From contig JAEMWC010000004.1 of the NCBI GenBank assembly GCA_016490735.1, forward strand, positions 1,657,501 through 1,721,500: a DNA stretch of 64,000 nt, read 5' to 3'. Positions 1-12,800 of this stretch are shown here, in pieces. The position numbers and the translations under genes were made by a program. Positions within the stretch are counted from its first letter, which is position 1, and each line of letters starts with the position of its first letter. The DNA is from Pachyseris speciosa. Its lineage: Eukaryota; Cnidaria; Anthozoa; Scleractinia; Pachyseridae. Below the pieces are notes generated by a model. The model was not told the DNA's origin, ran no database searches, and was given only the letters and a program-made list of their open reading frames with translations.

Positions 1-164
1 TCATAACAAGCTCCATTAGGCCACTTAAAAAGCCCTTTACCGCTCTTTTTAGTTCCTTCAAGTTCACCATGATAAACAGCCCCGCTTTTGTACTCGCGGC
101 GATATTGGCTCGTGTTCAATCGAAGAACTCGGGTCGAGGTAGAGATCTTTGTGCCCCTTTGCAT
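1..164 (-). CDS. MORN-repeat protein, 5' end (partial, runs off window)
   Basis: On the minus strand an ATG at 162-164 opens a frame that stays open to the window edge (54 codons), with an in-frame TAA directly upstream of the ATG. After about 24 polar residues the translation reads YKSGAVYHGEL and then GKGLFKWPNGACY. This fits the MORN pattern (Y-x-G, G-x-G, aromatic, W-P-N-G-x-x-Y), giving one complete repeat and part of another. MORN repeats are known as ~23-residue beta-hairpins in proteins that bind membranes or scaffold cilia and cytoskeleton. The rest of the protein, and so its family, lies outside the window. No splice donor is needed within the visible part. Recognition of the repeat is fairly safe; the start codon is an inference. 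Confidence 0.62.
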   Translation of the reverse strand, partial: MQRGTKISTSTRVLRLNTSQYRREYKSGAVYHGELEGTKKSGKGLFKWPNGACY

Positions 165-913
165 TTAGACCTTTTCAATTGTAACACAGCTTTCGAAAAA
201 AATTGTTGAAAGTGCCCTCGGTTGAGCTTCGAATGTCCTTCAAATCACTGATTGCTCTTCTGCGACTGCAAATGGCATGTCTTTTGTTACTGTGTTGCTA
301 AGCCACCAAATATGGGCAGCTATTGTCCAGCATGAAAACAAACGAAAGAATGAAAAACTGAAGACAGTGCAAAAGAGAAAAGCGTACACCGAGTTATACG
401 CTTAGCGCTTCTGCTATATTATAATTTCCAATTTTCTTATTTATTATCAAAAGAAATACTCAATATTGATCTCAATACTTAACATTTATTTTAGGCACCT
501 AAATACCAACCATGCAGGAAATTATTGATCTCATGTAATTATTGAGTGAGTACATGATAGTATGTTTCATTCACATCACTGAAATACAGTATTCTAAGTA
601 TTTACCTATTTATTGTCATCCTACTCGCATAACACCACTTCACTAAGGTACTCTGTTTGCCATACAGAGGATTTGGGGTTCAGTGAGAACTGCAGAAATG
701 GGAATAGAAACAAATATGGACCTGGGAATGGGTAACTTGACCTTAGAACATAGTCAAAAAATAACTACTGGATATGTAATTTCAAAACAATTGGCTTAAG
801 TCCCCTCATAGAACTCTCCAAACATCCCTTATAAATTTTCCTTGGGCAATTGCATTGGTGTTGTTTCCAAAAAGGGACAATTCAAATTGCATTGACTGGC
901 ACTAGAAAAGGGT
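165..913. other. Upstream flank of the MORN gene, no gene seen
   Basis: AT-rich sequence with many stops in all frames. I see no splice-bounded exon, repeat or RNA gene. The promoter of the minus-strand MORN gene should lie in its first part, but no core element is distinctive enough to call. Confidence 0.4.
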
Positions 914-972
914 CTAATAATAATAATAATAATAATTATTATTATTATTATTATTTTTTTTTTTAATAATAA
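914..972. repeat. Back-to-back (AAT)n / (ATT)n microsatellite
   Basis: About nine AAT units are followed directly by about eight ATT units, a T run and a short AAT run, so the tract can fold on itself. Trinucleotide tails like this mark the 3' ends of short retroelements in this window. The AT-rich stretch to about 1500 may therefore be the degraded 3' end of a retroelement, but I cannot name it. Confidence 0.7.
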
Positions 973-1501
973 TGACAGTTTATTAATTACTCTCAAATAA
1001 AAATTACATCTTTCACAAAGAAAAAAGCTTAAAAGAAAAACAACCTCCTACAATTACATTAGGCAAAAAACAGTAAATTACAGTTACATGTCTTAATAGA
1101 ACATCTTATTCTATAAGTATTACAAAAACAACACTGATTTACAATTCCTGTTGATTTAAAAAGCACTCAGTCAAACTTAGAAGGAGTTGATTAAAAGAAA
1201 ACAATCAATTCAGATCGAATTGAAAACATTTCAATTCAATAAAATAAGCTATTGGCCTCTAAAATTCAAACATTTCAGTAAGAAAAATATCTATTGCTGT
1301 TGAGTCTCGGGAAGTCCTGCTTGACCCTTCTCTATTTCTAGATCCCTGTCCTTAACATGTAGGTTCCTCCTTCTCGAATTTCTCAATCCCCTTAGGCATA
1401 GGAGCGCACTCCTCAAAATTGCAAAGGACACTTTCGCCCTGACCCATGAAATTGTTGTGGCATAGCTCTCTTATAATAATGGCGTAGTGGCGTAGCTCTC
1501 A

Positions 1502-1564
<63 letters not shown>

Positions 1565-1817
1565 CACTTTATTACAGTCTCAAATCTTTCTAGCTGAGCA
1601 CAGATGCTCTATTAATTGGGGAGACTAAATCAAATCAAATCAAATGTTGGTTTTTGTGGAGAGGGGAACACCGGAGTACCTGGAGAAAAACCTCTGGGAG
1701 CAGAGTAGAGAACCAACAAACTCAGCTCACTTTGTTGTGATGCCAAGTCTGGGAATCGAACCCAGGACACATTGGTGGAAGGCGAGTGCTCTCACCACTG
1801 CGCCAACCCTGTTCCCC
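1502..1817 (-). mobile_element. tRNA-derived SINE with (AAT)n tail, minus orientation
   Basis: Read on the minus strand, the element starts at 1817 with GGGGAACAGGGTTGGCGCAG. It has a Pol III A-box-like block (TGGCGCAGTGGTGAGAGC) and a B box (GGGTTCGATTCCC), then a body of about 180 bp, and ends in a (ATT)n tail, seen on the plus strand as (AAT)n at 1502-1563. A second, better preserved member of the same family lies at 43664-43952, where an empty allele-like site proves it is mobile. A short open frame on the plus strand here is only the shadow of this SINE. It is not a working tRNA: the cloverleaf does not pair well beyond the boxes. Confidence 0.8.
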
Positions 1818-1918
1818 ACTTTCTGTGGGCCAAGGGCAGCTGGGTATTTCTATTTCTTTCTTTATGTTTCATATCATCAATACTTAATAATTAAGTATTC
1901 ATGATATTATTATTGTTG

Positions 1919-1947
1919 TTATTATTATTATTACTATTATTATCATG

Positions 1948-1979
<32 letters not shown>

Positions 1980-2008
1980 TTGTTGTCATTGTCATCATCA
2001 TCATCATT
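1919..2008. repeat. (ATT)n and (CAT)n microsatellite
   Basis: Imperfect ATT units grade into a run of about eleven CAT units and, after a short interruption, five more. A plain simple repeat. Confidence 0.8.
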
Positions 2009-2046
2009 TAGCCGTATAGTGAGAAATATTAAATCATTGAAGGGTA

Positions 2047-2180
2047 GAGCACCTTTCAATTGAGTGTTGTAAAACCATAACCAAAGTAATTAATCTAACC
2101 AATCACAATAGATGCAAACAGCAGAACAAGCCAACCAGAGTATGAAGCATTTATATGTAGCTGGCATGAAGTCCAAGCTC
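2047..2180 (+). mobile_element. Truncated inverted-repeat MITE (same family as 44678-44961)
   Basis: This stretch starts with a degraded form of the terminus seen at 44678 (TTTCAATTGAGTGTYGTAAAACC). It continues alongside that element for about 130 bp, with matching blocks such as CAATCACAA and a TGTAGC core. The right half and right terminus are missing, so this is an old, truncated copy. Confidence 0.6.
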
Positions 2181-3298
2181 AGGGTTCAACCAAATAAAGA
2201 TCCAGTAAAGTGAAAAATTTACAGACAAAGCATCAAGAAGACAGTTTGACTAAATGGCTTTTCTTTCCTCTTCTTCCAGTTATTCTTTGAAAGTATTGGA
2301 AATCAAATTTTGTTCAAGGTAGTTATCTTTTGGTGGGAATGTGCCCCTGAGAAGCTGAAATCTTTACCCTATGCCAAAACACATTTACCTGAATTTCAAG
2401 CCCTATTCTAGACTAAACGGCAAAACCTCGTACCCTATCCCATACTGATTTTCCAGAAACACCATGTCAATCACAGGTTCTATAGGCCCTTACACATCCA
2501 AGTTTCAATTCCTCTTACAGACCAAATTCTTTACTAATCTATTTATTCCCTGGTAAATGATGCTGTAATTCAAATTGGCCATAATACTTACAACTTACAT
2601 TGTTTTGTCACATTTGTCACTGCAGTGTGTCTTTCATTTCTTTTGTATTTGTTCATTATCCTGCGGCTAAAATGGCTTGAACCTATGCCCTTAAACAGTG
2701 GCACATACCCATAATGGAAGTAACCCTTAAGATTATTAGTTTTAGTCCATCTTTTTGTTACCTTCTTGTTATTTCAGTCTCTTAGCTTTGGTCATTTTGT
2801 CCCACCCCAAATAGCATTGTAGCTATTTGTGGGAAAAAACTATTGGTTTTATTGTAAAGAACTTGTAATAAAGTTTTGTTGTTATTACAAAAACAATAGA
2901 TGGACACTCAATTGTTACTGCTTGGTAAGTATGACATTTTAGCTACCTAACCGATGAAAGCAACATTCAATCTCAAAAACTCCAAAGGTAAATTTTAACC
3001 CAAAAGAGTCTTAAAGTCACAACAAAATTTTCAAGAACAAAAAGGGCCTTCACACTTCCCCATCAATAACATCTCTGAGTGTTTCCCCACCCCTCAGGCT
3101 AGCATGGCAGCAAAAGAATTTGGAATGCCAATGTATTGTTTGGAAAAATATAATAAAGTTGTCTGTCTTGTCTATGCTGAAAGTCATTGCTAGACACGCC
3201 CATTGTTTATCCTCTTTGGCAAGTACTTTCACAAATTCATTTGACTTTACACTGGGAGGTAATCAATGTCCATAACACTCAGGACTTTATCCATCACT
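2181..3298. other. Downstream flank of the coiled-coil frame, no gene seen
   Basis: No exon is recognisable. A minus-strand AATAAA (TTTATT on the plus strand at 2848-2853) could be the polyadenylation signal of the coiled-coil gene at 3299-4178, which would give it a 3' UTR of about 450 nt. A 60-codon minus-strand frame at 3050-3232 has no feature to support it. Confidence 0.4.
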
Positions 3299-4178
3299 TT
3301 AGCCTTCTGCATTGACCTGATTCATTTGTAAGTTGGCAAAATGGCTCCTCAGATGCTCAAGAGCCTTCATATTTAAGTTATTATCTTCTTGTTCTTTCTT
3401 TAGTTCTTCTTCCAGTGCATCTATTTCTTTCTGCAATTTAGCTTTTTCAAGTTGATGTTGTTGCTCTAGGAAGTACTCACAGCTTTTCATGTTTTCCTCA
3501 AATTCTCTCTCCTTTCTGTCCAGTTTTGACTGAATCTGTTTGTTGTTGAGTTTCTCTCTATTCAGTTCGGATTTTTTTTGTTCAACATCTTCTCGATTTC
3601 ATTTTTCTCAGATTTTAGTTCTTCATAATCTTGCCTGGTAACGTTCAGGTTAGTATGGTATCTTCTCACATCTTCCTTCAGCGCTCTGTAATTCACTTTC
3701 AACCGTCGATATTTCTTTTTAAGAATAAGCAAACTATTTTTCATAACATCACTGTTTCGACCACTATCTCTATACTTTTCTTTCCAAACGTTAATCTCAT
3801 CTTGTGCGGATTCCAACATGGTGGCGAGTTGGATTTTGCATTTTAGCTTTTTGAAGAAATCTTCGAAGTGTTTTCAACTCTTTTTCACTCCATATACACT
3901 CACCCTCGTCCTTGGTTTGCGGTTTTCTCTCCTGCTTTCTTTCTCTTTCACTTTTGACACTGGAAACAGCCTGCTTCTCCCTATGTTTTATCTTCAATTC
4001 TTTATCTCTCAATCGCTTAGCTCTTTCTTGCTCAAAATAAAACTTTTGATACACTTCGTCAGGGCCACTGGTTTTCTCTTTTTCTTCTTCATCTAACCCT
4101 TGACTATTTAGCATCTCCTCTACACTTCCAAACTGGAATTTAGGAGGAAAAAACCTCAGCTACCCAGTGATCCGCCAT
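3299..4178 (-). pseudogene. Intronless coiled-coil protein gene with three homopolymer frameshifts
   Basis: A likely start (MADHWVAEV) sits at 4178 in a strong initiation context: A at -3, G at +4. Coding potential then runs to a TGA/TAA-type stop at 3299 but jumps frame three times: at the six-base A run 4148-4153 (one base too many), at the five-base T run 3848-3852 (one too many), and at the eight-base T run 3572-3579 (one too few). Allowing for these, the frame is 879 nt (292 aa). The first part is charged (KEKTSGPDEVYQKFYFEQE). The remainder is rich in E, K, Q and L with heptad spacing (for example KLQKEIDALEEELKKEQED), so a long coiled coil is expected. No membrane segment or catalytic motif is seen and I do not recognise the family. 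No introns over 880 bp suggests a retrocopy. Confinement of all three shifts to homopolymers equally fits uncorrected sequencing indels in a live gene. Confidence 0.6.
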
Positions 4179-6972
4179 GTTGAATGCAAGAGGTACCAGG
4201 CGTTCAATTCTATCACTGAAAGACAACGGGAGACTAGGACCAGAGAGCGCGATTATGAAGACGTTGACTGGCGGGGAAAAGCTGGAAAAATGGTCTAAAA
4301 ATATATGTCCTTCTAATGCCAGGGTAAAACAGCTCTTCATGGGTACCACTCCTTCTGTAATGTTAAGTTCTGGCCATACCGCAAAGTTGGTCTAATCATC
4401 AGTGCTTTTCGTTGTCTTGTGTGATAAAAAAAACAATTGCTGGTTAGATTTTTTAAGTTGTCATGAAAACAGGGAACATTTCAAGGATCATGTCTGTCGG
4501 CTAAGATCCACAGGTACACACCCTGGTAAAAATCGGGAAGATCACCTCCGGACATTTGCTGAGCGTGCTGAAAGAAGTCTGCTCTGGGTAATCGTTTTTA
4601 GATAGAGTTGTTATTTTTATTATTATTATTTTTCAATGAAAGTAGATGAGTAGATCAGAATTTATAGCAGCAACCGACTGATGACAGTTTTGCAATCGAG
4701 CTGTTAACAGTGCAAGTTTGTCATTGCTGGTAAAAATAGAGAAATTAAAAATTGAACTGATAACTTGATTCTATACTCCAAATTTAAATCAGAGAAATAA
4801 AAATACTAAGCGAGAAAGGTTAGTATCAAGTAGTATGAAACAAAAGCGGTATCAAGCCATCCTCCAAAGTGTATCAACTAAGGTTGCTTGTTACAATGAT
4901 TTACATGAATGAGACTATTACTAAGAAGGACACTGCAACGGTTCGTCGGTCAATTGACGTGTGTAAGACAGGAAAAAAACACGTGCAGTGAGACAAAAAA
5001 AAAATTCTTACTTGAAGGTGCTCAAAGACTTAGCTTGATAAAGGGACAAACAGTCAACTAGCAAGGTTAGTGTAAAAGCTGGATTTCAAACGTGAGTTCG
5101 GTAAGGCATACAGGGAAATGAAATAATGATGTGTAACTCACCAGCTACAAAATGTGAACTTTGCTTTGAGATGTGAAAATGTTTTAATTCCACTGCCATG
5201 CGGTTTTCATTGTTTTCTCTTGGAAGACAGAATTCATCTGCCACCGTGGGAAGAGAATCAGCGGAGAACGGCCGTTTCTAGAAGTAAGAATTTGTTCCCC
5301 CTTTTTCAGACGATACGGCGGAACTAACTGAATTCCTAGCCCTTCAAACCATTCCAACTAATCATCGAAAGGTTGTAGGAAAATAACTTCAATTAACCAG
5401 ATATGTCTTGGTATATTTCAGATATTTTCATGATGATTAGACTGACAAGGGTATAAGGGTATTGGTTACTGCTTCGACTATGCCACATGAATCAGTGTAT
5501 TCAAAGAGGAATCTTAGACTTTCCTGCAGCAATTTCTGCCCTTCTTCTTGTTCTTGTTCTCATTGTTCTTCTTCTTCTTGTAAAATTCCACATAATTACC
5601 GAAGCCTTACTGAAATGTAAGTGAATAAAGATCTCAATTTTTGAGAAATTGCAAGTTACACAACCTCTCGTAAATGAGAAGATTCACTCATATCCCATAA
5701 AAACTAGCGTATAATTTCGAACGTTTTTCCTGGCGAAAGAAGTCTTCAAATAGCTAATGGCAATATTGAGAAAGGGTTGGATAAAATAACATAAGAGCAT
5801 TGTACAAGAAAAACTGGTGAAAACACATCCAAGTGGCAAAGCCATTAACAGATGTCTCGTTCATTTCATAGAGACGCTTGTAAAGTCTTTAATTTAAAAG
5901 TGTGAAAATATAAGCGTCGGATGAACTTTGTAGAGCACCAGTGCTTTTCACAGGTGTCTGTATGCCCTCTTGTTTCAAAGTTTTGTCTGAATGATTTATG
6001 AACCTTGTTTTCACGCATGAGCACAAGATTGTTTTGGCATTGTTCAAATTATACAGCCTAAATTTACAGCACTGAATTTAATTAAAAGGTGTAATTTTCT
6101 CGTTACATCTATTTCGCAATTAACAATTGTTTGAAAGGTTTCCTAGCACAGAACTGTGGTAAATTGAATGAGTTTGTTTCCTCTTTAAAAACAGATCGAG
6201 ATGAAAAGGGAAAAGACAAGAACCACACACGAGGCATTCACTAATTACTCGAGCTGTTTGTCATCTTCAAAACGGATTACTTCATAGGTCTTTTTTAATT
6301 TAAATGATAATTTTCTAGGCACCTTTTGAATCGAGGTTTGTTTGTTTGTTTTTTTTTCACTGTTACGGTCTTTTAAAACCATTATAAGATGCAAAAACAA
6401 TAAACCACTTGAAGTTCCAACAGCACATGCCAGATCGAAAAATACTGAAAACTTGTAAGAATCACATAAGTTTTCATTAAGTTTCGTTTTAACATCTTCA
6501 GTCTTGAAACTTCTCTGACAAAAATGCTCCAAACTAAAATTCATCCTCTGCAACATGACTGAATTAACAGCACCAAAGTAACCTAACCCCTACAGCATCA
6601 ACATCATCATCAATACTTACCTCAGTGGCATGGTGACAGTTACTAGTTACTACATGGTAATAGTACTACAATTTGAGAGATCCTCAAACATTTATCTATG
6701 TTGATGACGCATTTTTTATGATGACCTTCATATTTGAACCCAGAAATTACAAAGAGAAATTGGAAACTGATAACTAAAGTACTAGACGTCAGTTCCAGCA
6801 AGATTTGACGCTGTTATTCAGACTGTTAAAGCTTGATATAAATCACAGTATTTCTCAGATTTCTAAAGCTTTATATAAATCACAGTTCAGTGTTATGAAG
6901 CACGTAACTGTGTGCGTGCTGTTTTCTGTTTTGGTCGATTGTTGTTTCAAGAACAACTGACTGAGATCAGTT
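4179..6972. other. Intergenic, no gene seen
   Basis: Short frames occur on both strands, the longest being 103 codons on the minus strand at 6245-6556, but none shows a domain, a good start or splice sites. A CTT/TTG-rich low-complexity patch lies at about 5540-5582. The first few hundred bases hold the presumed promoter of the coiled-coil frame. Confidence 0.35.
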
Positions 6973-7137
6973 TTTTTTTATATAATAAGATGAATAGTTC
7001 GCGCGTTGTGATTGGTTCTTAGCTATGATCTATTAGAGGACAGATGCACAGATTACGTCATCACGACCCACTTTTTTCCAGAAATGTGAAAATAAACAAG
7101 TTTTTCGTTGCGTTTTGTTTCTTTATTATATAAAACA
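6973..7137. mobile_element. Short TIR element, ends TTTTATATAATAAAG-like
   Basis: The left end (TTTTATATAATAAG at about 6975) is repeated inverted at about 7121-7135 (CTTTATTATATAAAAC). The interior contains ATTGGTTCTTAGC and TTACGTCATC blocks related to those in the palindrome that follows directly. It is either a separate small MITE or the left half of one compound element together with 7134-7319. No target duplication could be fixed. Confidence 0.45.
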
Positions 7138-7319
7138 AATAGATTCCATGTTGCCGTGCGTCTGTTCAGTAATAGATCACAGAAGACGTCAAAATGTGGT
7201 AAAACATCAGTGACACACTCGCCTGCGGCTCGTGTGCCACTTCTTTGTTTTTACCACATTTTGACGTCATCTGTGGTCTATTACTGAACAGACGCACGGC
7301 AACATGGAATCTATTTGTT
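7134..7319. mobile_element. Near-perfect palindromic MITE
   Basis: Arms of about 70 bp (7134-7204 and 7249-7319) are inverted copies with only about two or three mismatches. They begin AACAAATAGATTCCATGTTG and contain a GACGTCA (CRE-like) block, around a central loop of about 45 bp that holds its own small GC-rich hairpin (GCCTGCGGCTCGTGTGCC). No coding capacity. It should extrude as a hairpin or cruciform. Confidence 0.75.
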
Positions 7320-9854
7320 AAGCAGACATTTCTCATTTAAAAGAAATGTAAAACAAAGGGATTCAACACATGGCGTCCTAAGTGTAAGCCGCAGAATGGA
7401 AGAAACATCTAAAGAAACAGCGTACTGTTATTCTAAGTTTACAGTACCTTTGCGAGAACAACGTAGCCATTTCCTTGACATTTGGTTTTAATGTGCATTT
7501 CGAATTCCCTTTCCTTTTACTGATTTCATGCATTGACTACGCGGTTAAACTGTTAATTCAGTCCTCTATGATTGAAAACCCAAACCAATGGTTTTTCGGA
7601 GCATTTGATTAATGGTTTCGCTTGATTTCAACTTCTCTCCCGATGCCAAATTCATTTATCCTGGGAAATTTCAGTTAATTAACCAACAGGATTTGCCAAG
7701 TTACGACCAATATAAATAATCTGATTAAATTCATTGTGTGTTTTTCTGTGGCTTTACAGATAACGCAATTTGAATGTGGCCAGCTAGAAGGAAACACAGG
7801 ATAATAAAATTGATTCCTTCAAAACACGTTTTAGACATATCCTTTATTTATTCGTCTTTTCAGTTTTGCTGCCATAGTACAATCTTTCTGGACATGGCAA
7901 CCTGTTAACGAACAGTAACGCAAGGGTGTACCCATTTGTAACCAGTTTCATGGTAAACAAATTGGTTTAGTTTCCCAGACAAAAGCCTTTTTTTATCGCT
8001 GAAATATATGTAAAACGAAGTGTCCTCTGCTTTCCAACGGTATCCATGGTGAGTTCCCTTTGTTTATTTTTTAAATTCTAGGCCATACTTCTTTCGAAAT
8101 CATGACAAAGGGTAATTAATATTTGAAGCTTGACACAAAATGTCACTCGCAAATGAAAAAATAAATCTGCTAGGAACAAAGGTTCTTTCAATGCAGTCTC
8201 CATGGTGCCGTGCAAAGATATCATTTTGAGTGTTTGCTTCTTCAATCACTTTCCCAAGCACTCTTTTTAAGCGCTTTTACAAGATCAATCTTAAAGTAGA
8301 TTTTTGTTTGTGGTACGTATGTGGATAGCTTGGCGATTCAGTAAGTAAAATAATGAAAATAACGCCCAAAAAATAAAATAAAACCAAAGTGGTCTTTTTT
8401 GACAATGAAAAGAAGGCTTTTAGCATATGTAGTTTACAATTATTTTCGATGTACAAGTGTTAAGAATGGTAAGAGGAAAAAAAAAGAAATTCGCAGGTTT
8501 AGAAAAGTGACTATCGATGTTCTCAATTTTGACGCGCAAATTTCATGTGGGCATCTTCAGCCTTTTTTAAACGACTGCTGTGTTATTTCCATATCACAAA
8601 ATTATTTGGATGTATCTTCTTATAAAGTTATTCAAATCTTTGTCGGAGTTCCGCGCTAAAAAAGAAATCTGACAGGCTTAGAAACAGGAATTAAATTAAT
8701 TGCACGGTCTATTGTGAACGTTCACCCCTCCAATGCGAACTGGAAGCAGACACAAACACGAGACGCGACTTTCTAAACACTGTTGAGCCATCCGCTTGGT
8801 CAAAAACAGGTCATCATTACTCAGAGTTCACTTTTCAGGTAAAGCAGCGTTTTTTTAATTTTATGTTGCTGTACTATTCAAGAAAACAATAAATGTACTT
8901 CGCTAAAGCTATAATTTGTGGTTTGCTTGGTGAGTGTGTAATCAACGCCCAAGTAAATGCCTAACCGTTTTAGTCAACCGATGCCACCAGTTGTTCAAAA
9001 AAGATTTCTTTACGGTCACAGTAAATATCATGTAATATTTCCAACTTGTGGGTGGAATCTCTGAAACTTTAAGCGTCAAAATGTCATTTACTGGGCGTAT
9101 TTTCAAATGAAAGCTTCAATAGCAATGATTAGTTTCGTGGCGATGTGGGCAGCGTTTAGTTGGGTAATTACGGCGAGAAGCACTTTAAGACTACGGAATT
9201 ATTCATTAGAAGTACTCTTAATTGCGAGGCCTTAATGTAATCCCTATATAATGTCAGCTTCATCCATAATGGATTGTTTGCAAGTAAAGAAGATGTGAAT
9301 TTGACTTTATTGTTAGATCGCGAAAAAAGTTTACATTTAAGGTTTACCGATGTTGTGATAGAATAATAGTAAAGTATTAAAGTGCCACAATGAAGAAAAT
9401 AAATAAAGTGCGCTTCTTTTAGCATTCGCTTCCTGCTCTCAAAGAGTTTTGACAACTTCAAGTAACATATCCGTATAAATAAGGTTTGCGGCAGCTGGTC
9501 TGCGAACTCCAGTCCTCTTAGTACAAACTGTACAATTATTTCTTGCCATAAACACGAACAACTCTCCAATTAGGACACAAAACTGGCGAACAATGTGGAA
9601 TAATTAACGGGATGCTTTGTTAAACAATATCGCTCTTTACAACTCGTCTTCTTTCTTTGTGCGCCGCTAGGCTTGGGCATGCGCGCTGTCCCATGTGCAG
9701 CCCTGTGATTGGTCAGTGTTTGGCAGGTGCGTTGCACATTACATTGCTCCTTGAGAAAACCATTTCAGTGTCAATCGAGGTCTAGATGCTGTTCTTGGTT
9801 CTCTAAGGACAATATTTACTTAGTGTCGAAACTTTATTTAGCTACGATTCCAAA
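7320..9854. other. Upstream region of the zinc-finger gene, no further gene seen
   Basis: No exon is recognisable. A 133-codon minus-strand frame (9168-9569) has no motif or splice support. The last ~200 bp before 9855 are less AT-rich and contain an inverted CCAAT box (GTGATTGGTC at about 9705), so the promoter of the zinc-finger gene probably lies there; this is an inference. Confidence 0.35.
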
Positions 9855-12800
9855 ATGCCAAAGTCATTCTTGGTCAAGAAATCAGCTGCGCTAACAGCAC
9901 CGCACAGTAGGAGCACGGAAGGTAAAACCGCTTTTTTCGGAAATCTTTGTTTGAAAGTAGCTAAAATCACGACTTTTACAAAATATTGTAGCTTGTAGAT
10001 GTAACAACTATATGTCAAATATGCACGCCCCAATCTGGCTAATTTTCTAAAAGCGAATTTCCTCTGTTAAAAATATTAATACAGCGCTAGCACTTTGGTT
10101 TGGAATTGTCCACCCAAAACCTTGCGGGTGATAAAATTAACTACAAATTTTGACAGATCTAGGTGAACGAGGTTCGGCGAAGTTAATGCGCTTCCCCGTG
10201 GAGTTTACCCTGAATAAAGTTCACGTAACCTGCCTCTTAAAATCAACACTCGAATTCACTCAATCTTCACGTAAATAATATCGATTCACTAAACTTAGAA
10301 TCTGTTTGAAAAAGGATAACATTATCTCCATGAGTATTTAAAAACGGATAATCAAGCCCTTGACGGAGTGATTGTTTTCTAAATGCCATAATACAGTTAA
10401 ACGCTTGCGTTCTAAGAGGAAAGTTTATTTCCACGCACGAAACGTTAGCCGTTTTTTTTTTCCTAAAGCGCATATCAACCTGTGCTAATTTCTGGTCTTG
10501 CAGCGCAAATCATATAATTATGATAAAACTGCTGGTGATAAAAAATTGTAAATCCTACGGATTACCAGATATCCGTAACGAAGAATGACCGCGAAAAAAA
10601 AAAAGAGATAAAAACAACGAAGTGCACAACAGTGGTTTACAAATCTCTACCATGTTTTTATTGGTCATAAGTTCGCGGTGAACGAGATGGTACGAGCGCC
10701 CGGCCACGTAAGTGAACAGACTAGCGGAATAAAGGAAAAAAAAATTGTGAAACATAAATCCGATTTTTGAGTAAATATAGTAACCCTGCCGGGAAAGAAA
10801 CACAGAAAGGTTCTCTCTTTAACACAGGTGTTTGAAAGTGGACGATTCAAGAAAAGACCCTTTTAAATATTCATGGCTGTTCTATTTAGTTGTTTGGAAT
10901 ATTGCAGGTTAAATCTTCTGGTGATAAAGGAAAAGTTAAATTAACCCAGGGAAAGAGGTTCCCACCCGTTAAGACATGTGCTTTAGAATATGAGAGATAA
11001 CGAACAACTCGCCAGAAATTCGGCAAACAAAATGACAGGGACATGTGTTTTAGATTTAACCGCTAAATAAATAGGTGAGGAAATTTTTTGGGGACTGGCA
11101 CGGGGTCCATTGAAATTAGGCAACAGACCATGAAACCAAGAAACAAAGGCAACGGAGAACGACTCGAATTTAAATAAAAATTCATTTTTCTTAACTATTT
11201 TTTTTAACGCTTCAGAGCTTGAACATGTGGTTTGAAGTATCATTTTTATTGAACCACGATAATTTTCGGCATAAGCTTTGTGTGAAAAATTAACCCTTTC
11301 CCAGCTTTAAGGTTTGCCATACATTTAATGACAGAAAATTAAAACACGAAAATGAAATGATTTTGAGTTCAAAGAGAAAACCTTTAAGGTTTAGTTTCTT
11401 TTGGCTTTAAATTTCAATTTACAAGTTTAAAAGCTTCATTTGCGAATTCAAAATTCAGCGTATAGGCGTAGTGAGACTCTGGTATTAATTTTACGCCTAA
11501 AACTACCACTATTGTCTTCCTTTTCTTTATTCGCGGCATCTAAAGCACCGGACTAAGCAACCCACTCAGGCCCTTAAGAGTTAATCAATTTAATTTCTTC
11601 CTCAAGAAATACAATTGTCTTTTCATGAATCACCAAATGTCAACTGCGGAAACATCGAGGATAAGTTTAAAAGAATTTAGTTTCCATTGTCGTACGTCCA
11701 TTTGATGGGAACCACTCGACAAGTACAAATACTTAGAGTTTTGACTTTATTTAGTTCATCCATTGTGTTAATACAAACAATATCGTCTGTTTTGTATGCA
11801 CTGATTGAAAATGGTTTGTTTTGACTTATTCTTAAAACGCTAACTTCTAAACAGACAAAAAAACTGAGGATGCACACTCCATAACATACTACCAAGTTGG
11901 AAACTTCGATAAATTAATTTGGTCTCTGAATTTCAAGATACACAGCCTCGTTATAAAACAAGCCAAAGAAAACAAGGATATACAACGTTAAAAAGTTCGG
12001 CGATATATTCCATTCCGATACCATGATTGTACAATAATTGGTTATTTCACAATGCAAATGCAATTTGATTTCTGTATGTTGAACTGATGACTCTATCTAC
12101 TCAAGATTCAGTTTTCCTTGACCAGAGGTTTGAGTTTGTTTTCCACTTCGCCCTTGTCTTTCTGACTTCCTATGGTAGATTACATTATGAAAAATGATCA
12201 GACACATTGTTTCCAGTGTTTCCTCACTGACGTTTCAGAAGACAGGTACTCAACACAACAAAACCAGTAGTCTACTGAAATATCAGTCTTCTAACGACTT
12301 CCTCATTTCACTTACTACTGCCAAAATCCAAAATGGTCAGATAGGCTTTTAGCTTAAAAAAGGTCCTTTATCATTCTGTCACAAAAACAATCCAAGACAA
12401 CCAATCGAATGCCGTGTGTTTGTCTAAGAACTGCCCAAAGGATCACTCAGCTTGCCGGACTAAAGCGAGAGAAAGAAGTAATAAAAGTAATACTCGATAT
12501 ATGACCGACGCAGGAGACGCATTGCAGAGCAATATCTCAGGCTTTCCGTCACAGGAATAGAAATTTGGCAGATTTTTCACCGCGTGGGCAATATTTTTCT
12601 TAATCTGTCACCCATTTCAAGTCCATTATAATTACAAGCATCATGTTGGCTAATGTTGATATGATTCGATTGTCTTTCGATTGTTAGCTTTTCGTATTTT
12701 GAAAACAAAGGCTCTTGCGAAAGTACGCAGAGAAGTGATCGAAATTTAGTTACAGAGAGGCATCGATTCTGCCGACATTGTCATTGCGACGAAATATACG

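Noticed and set aside
1644..1904. 86-codon frame, and a similar 103-codon frame at 43784
   Set aside because: Both are read through copies of the same SINE on the opposite strand; shared residues are the element, not a gene family.
9168..9569. 133-codon minus-strand frame
   Set aside because: Low-complexity hydrophobic translation, no domain, no clear start context, no splice support.
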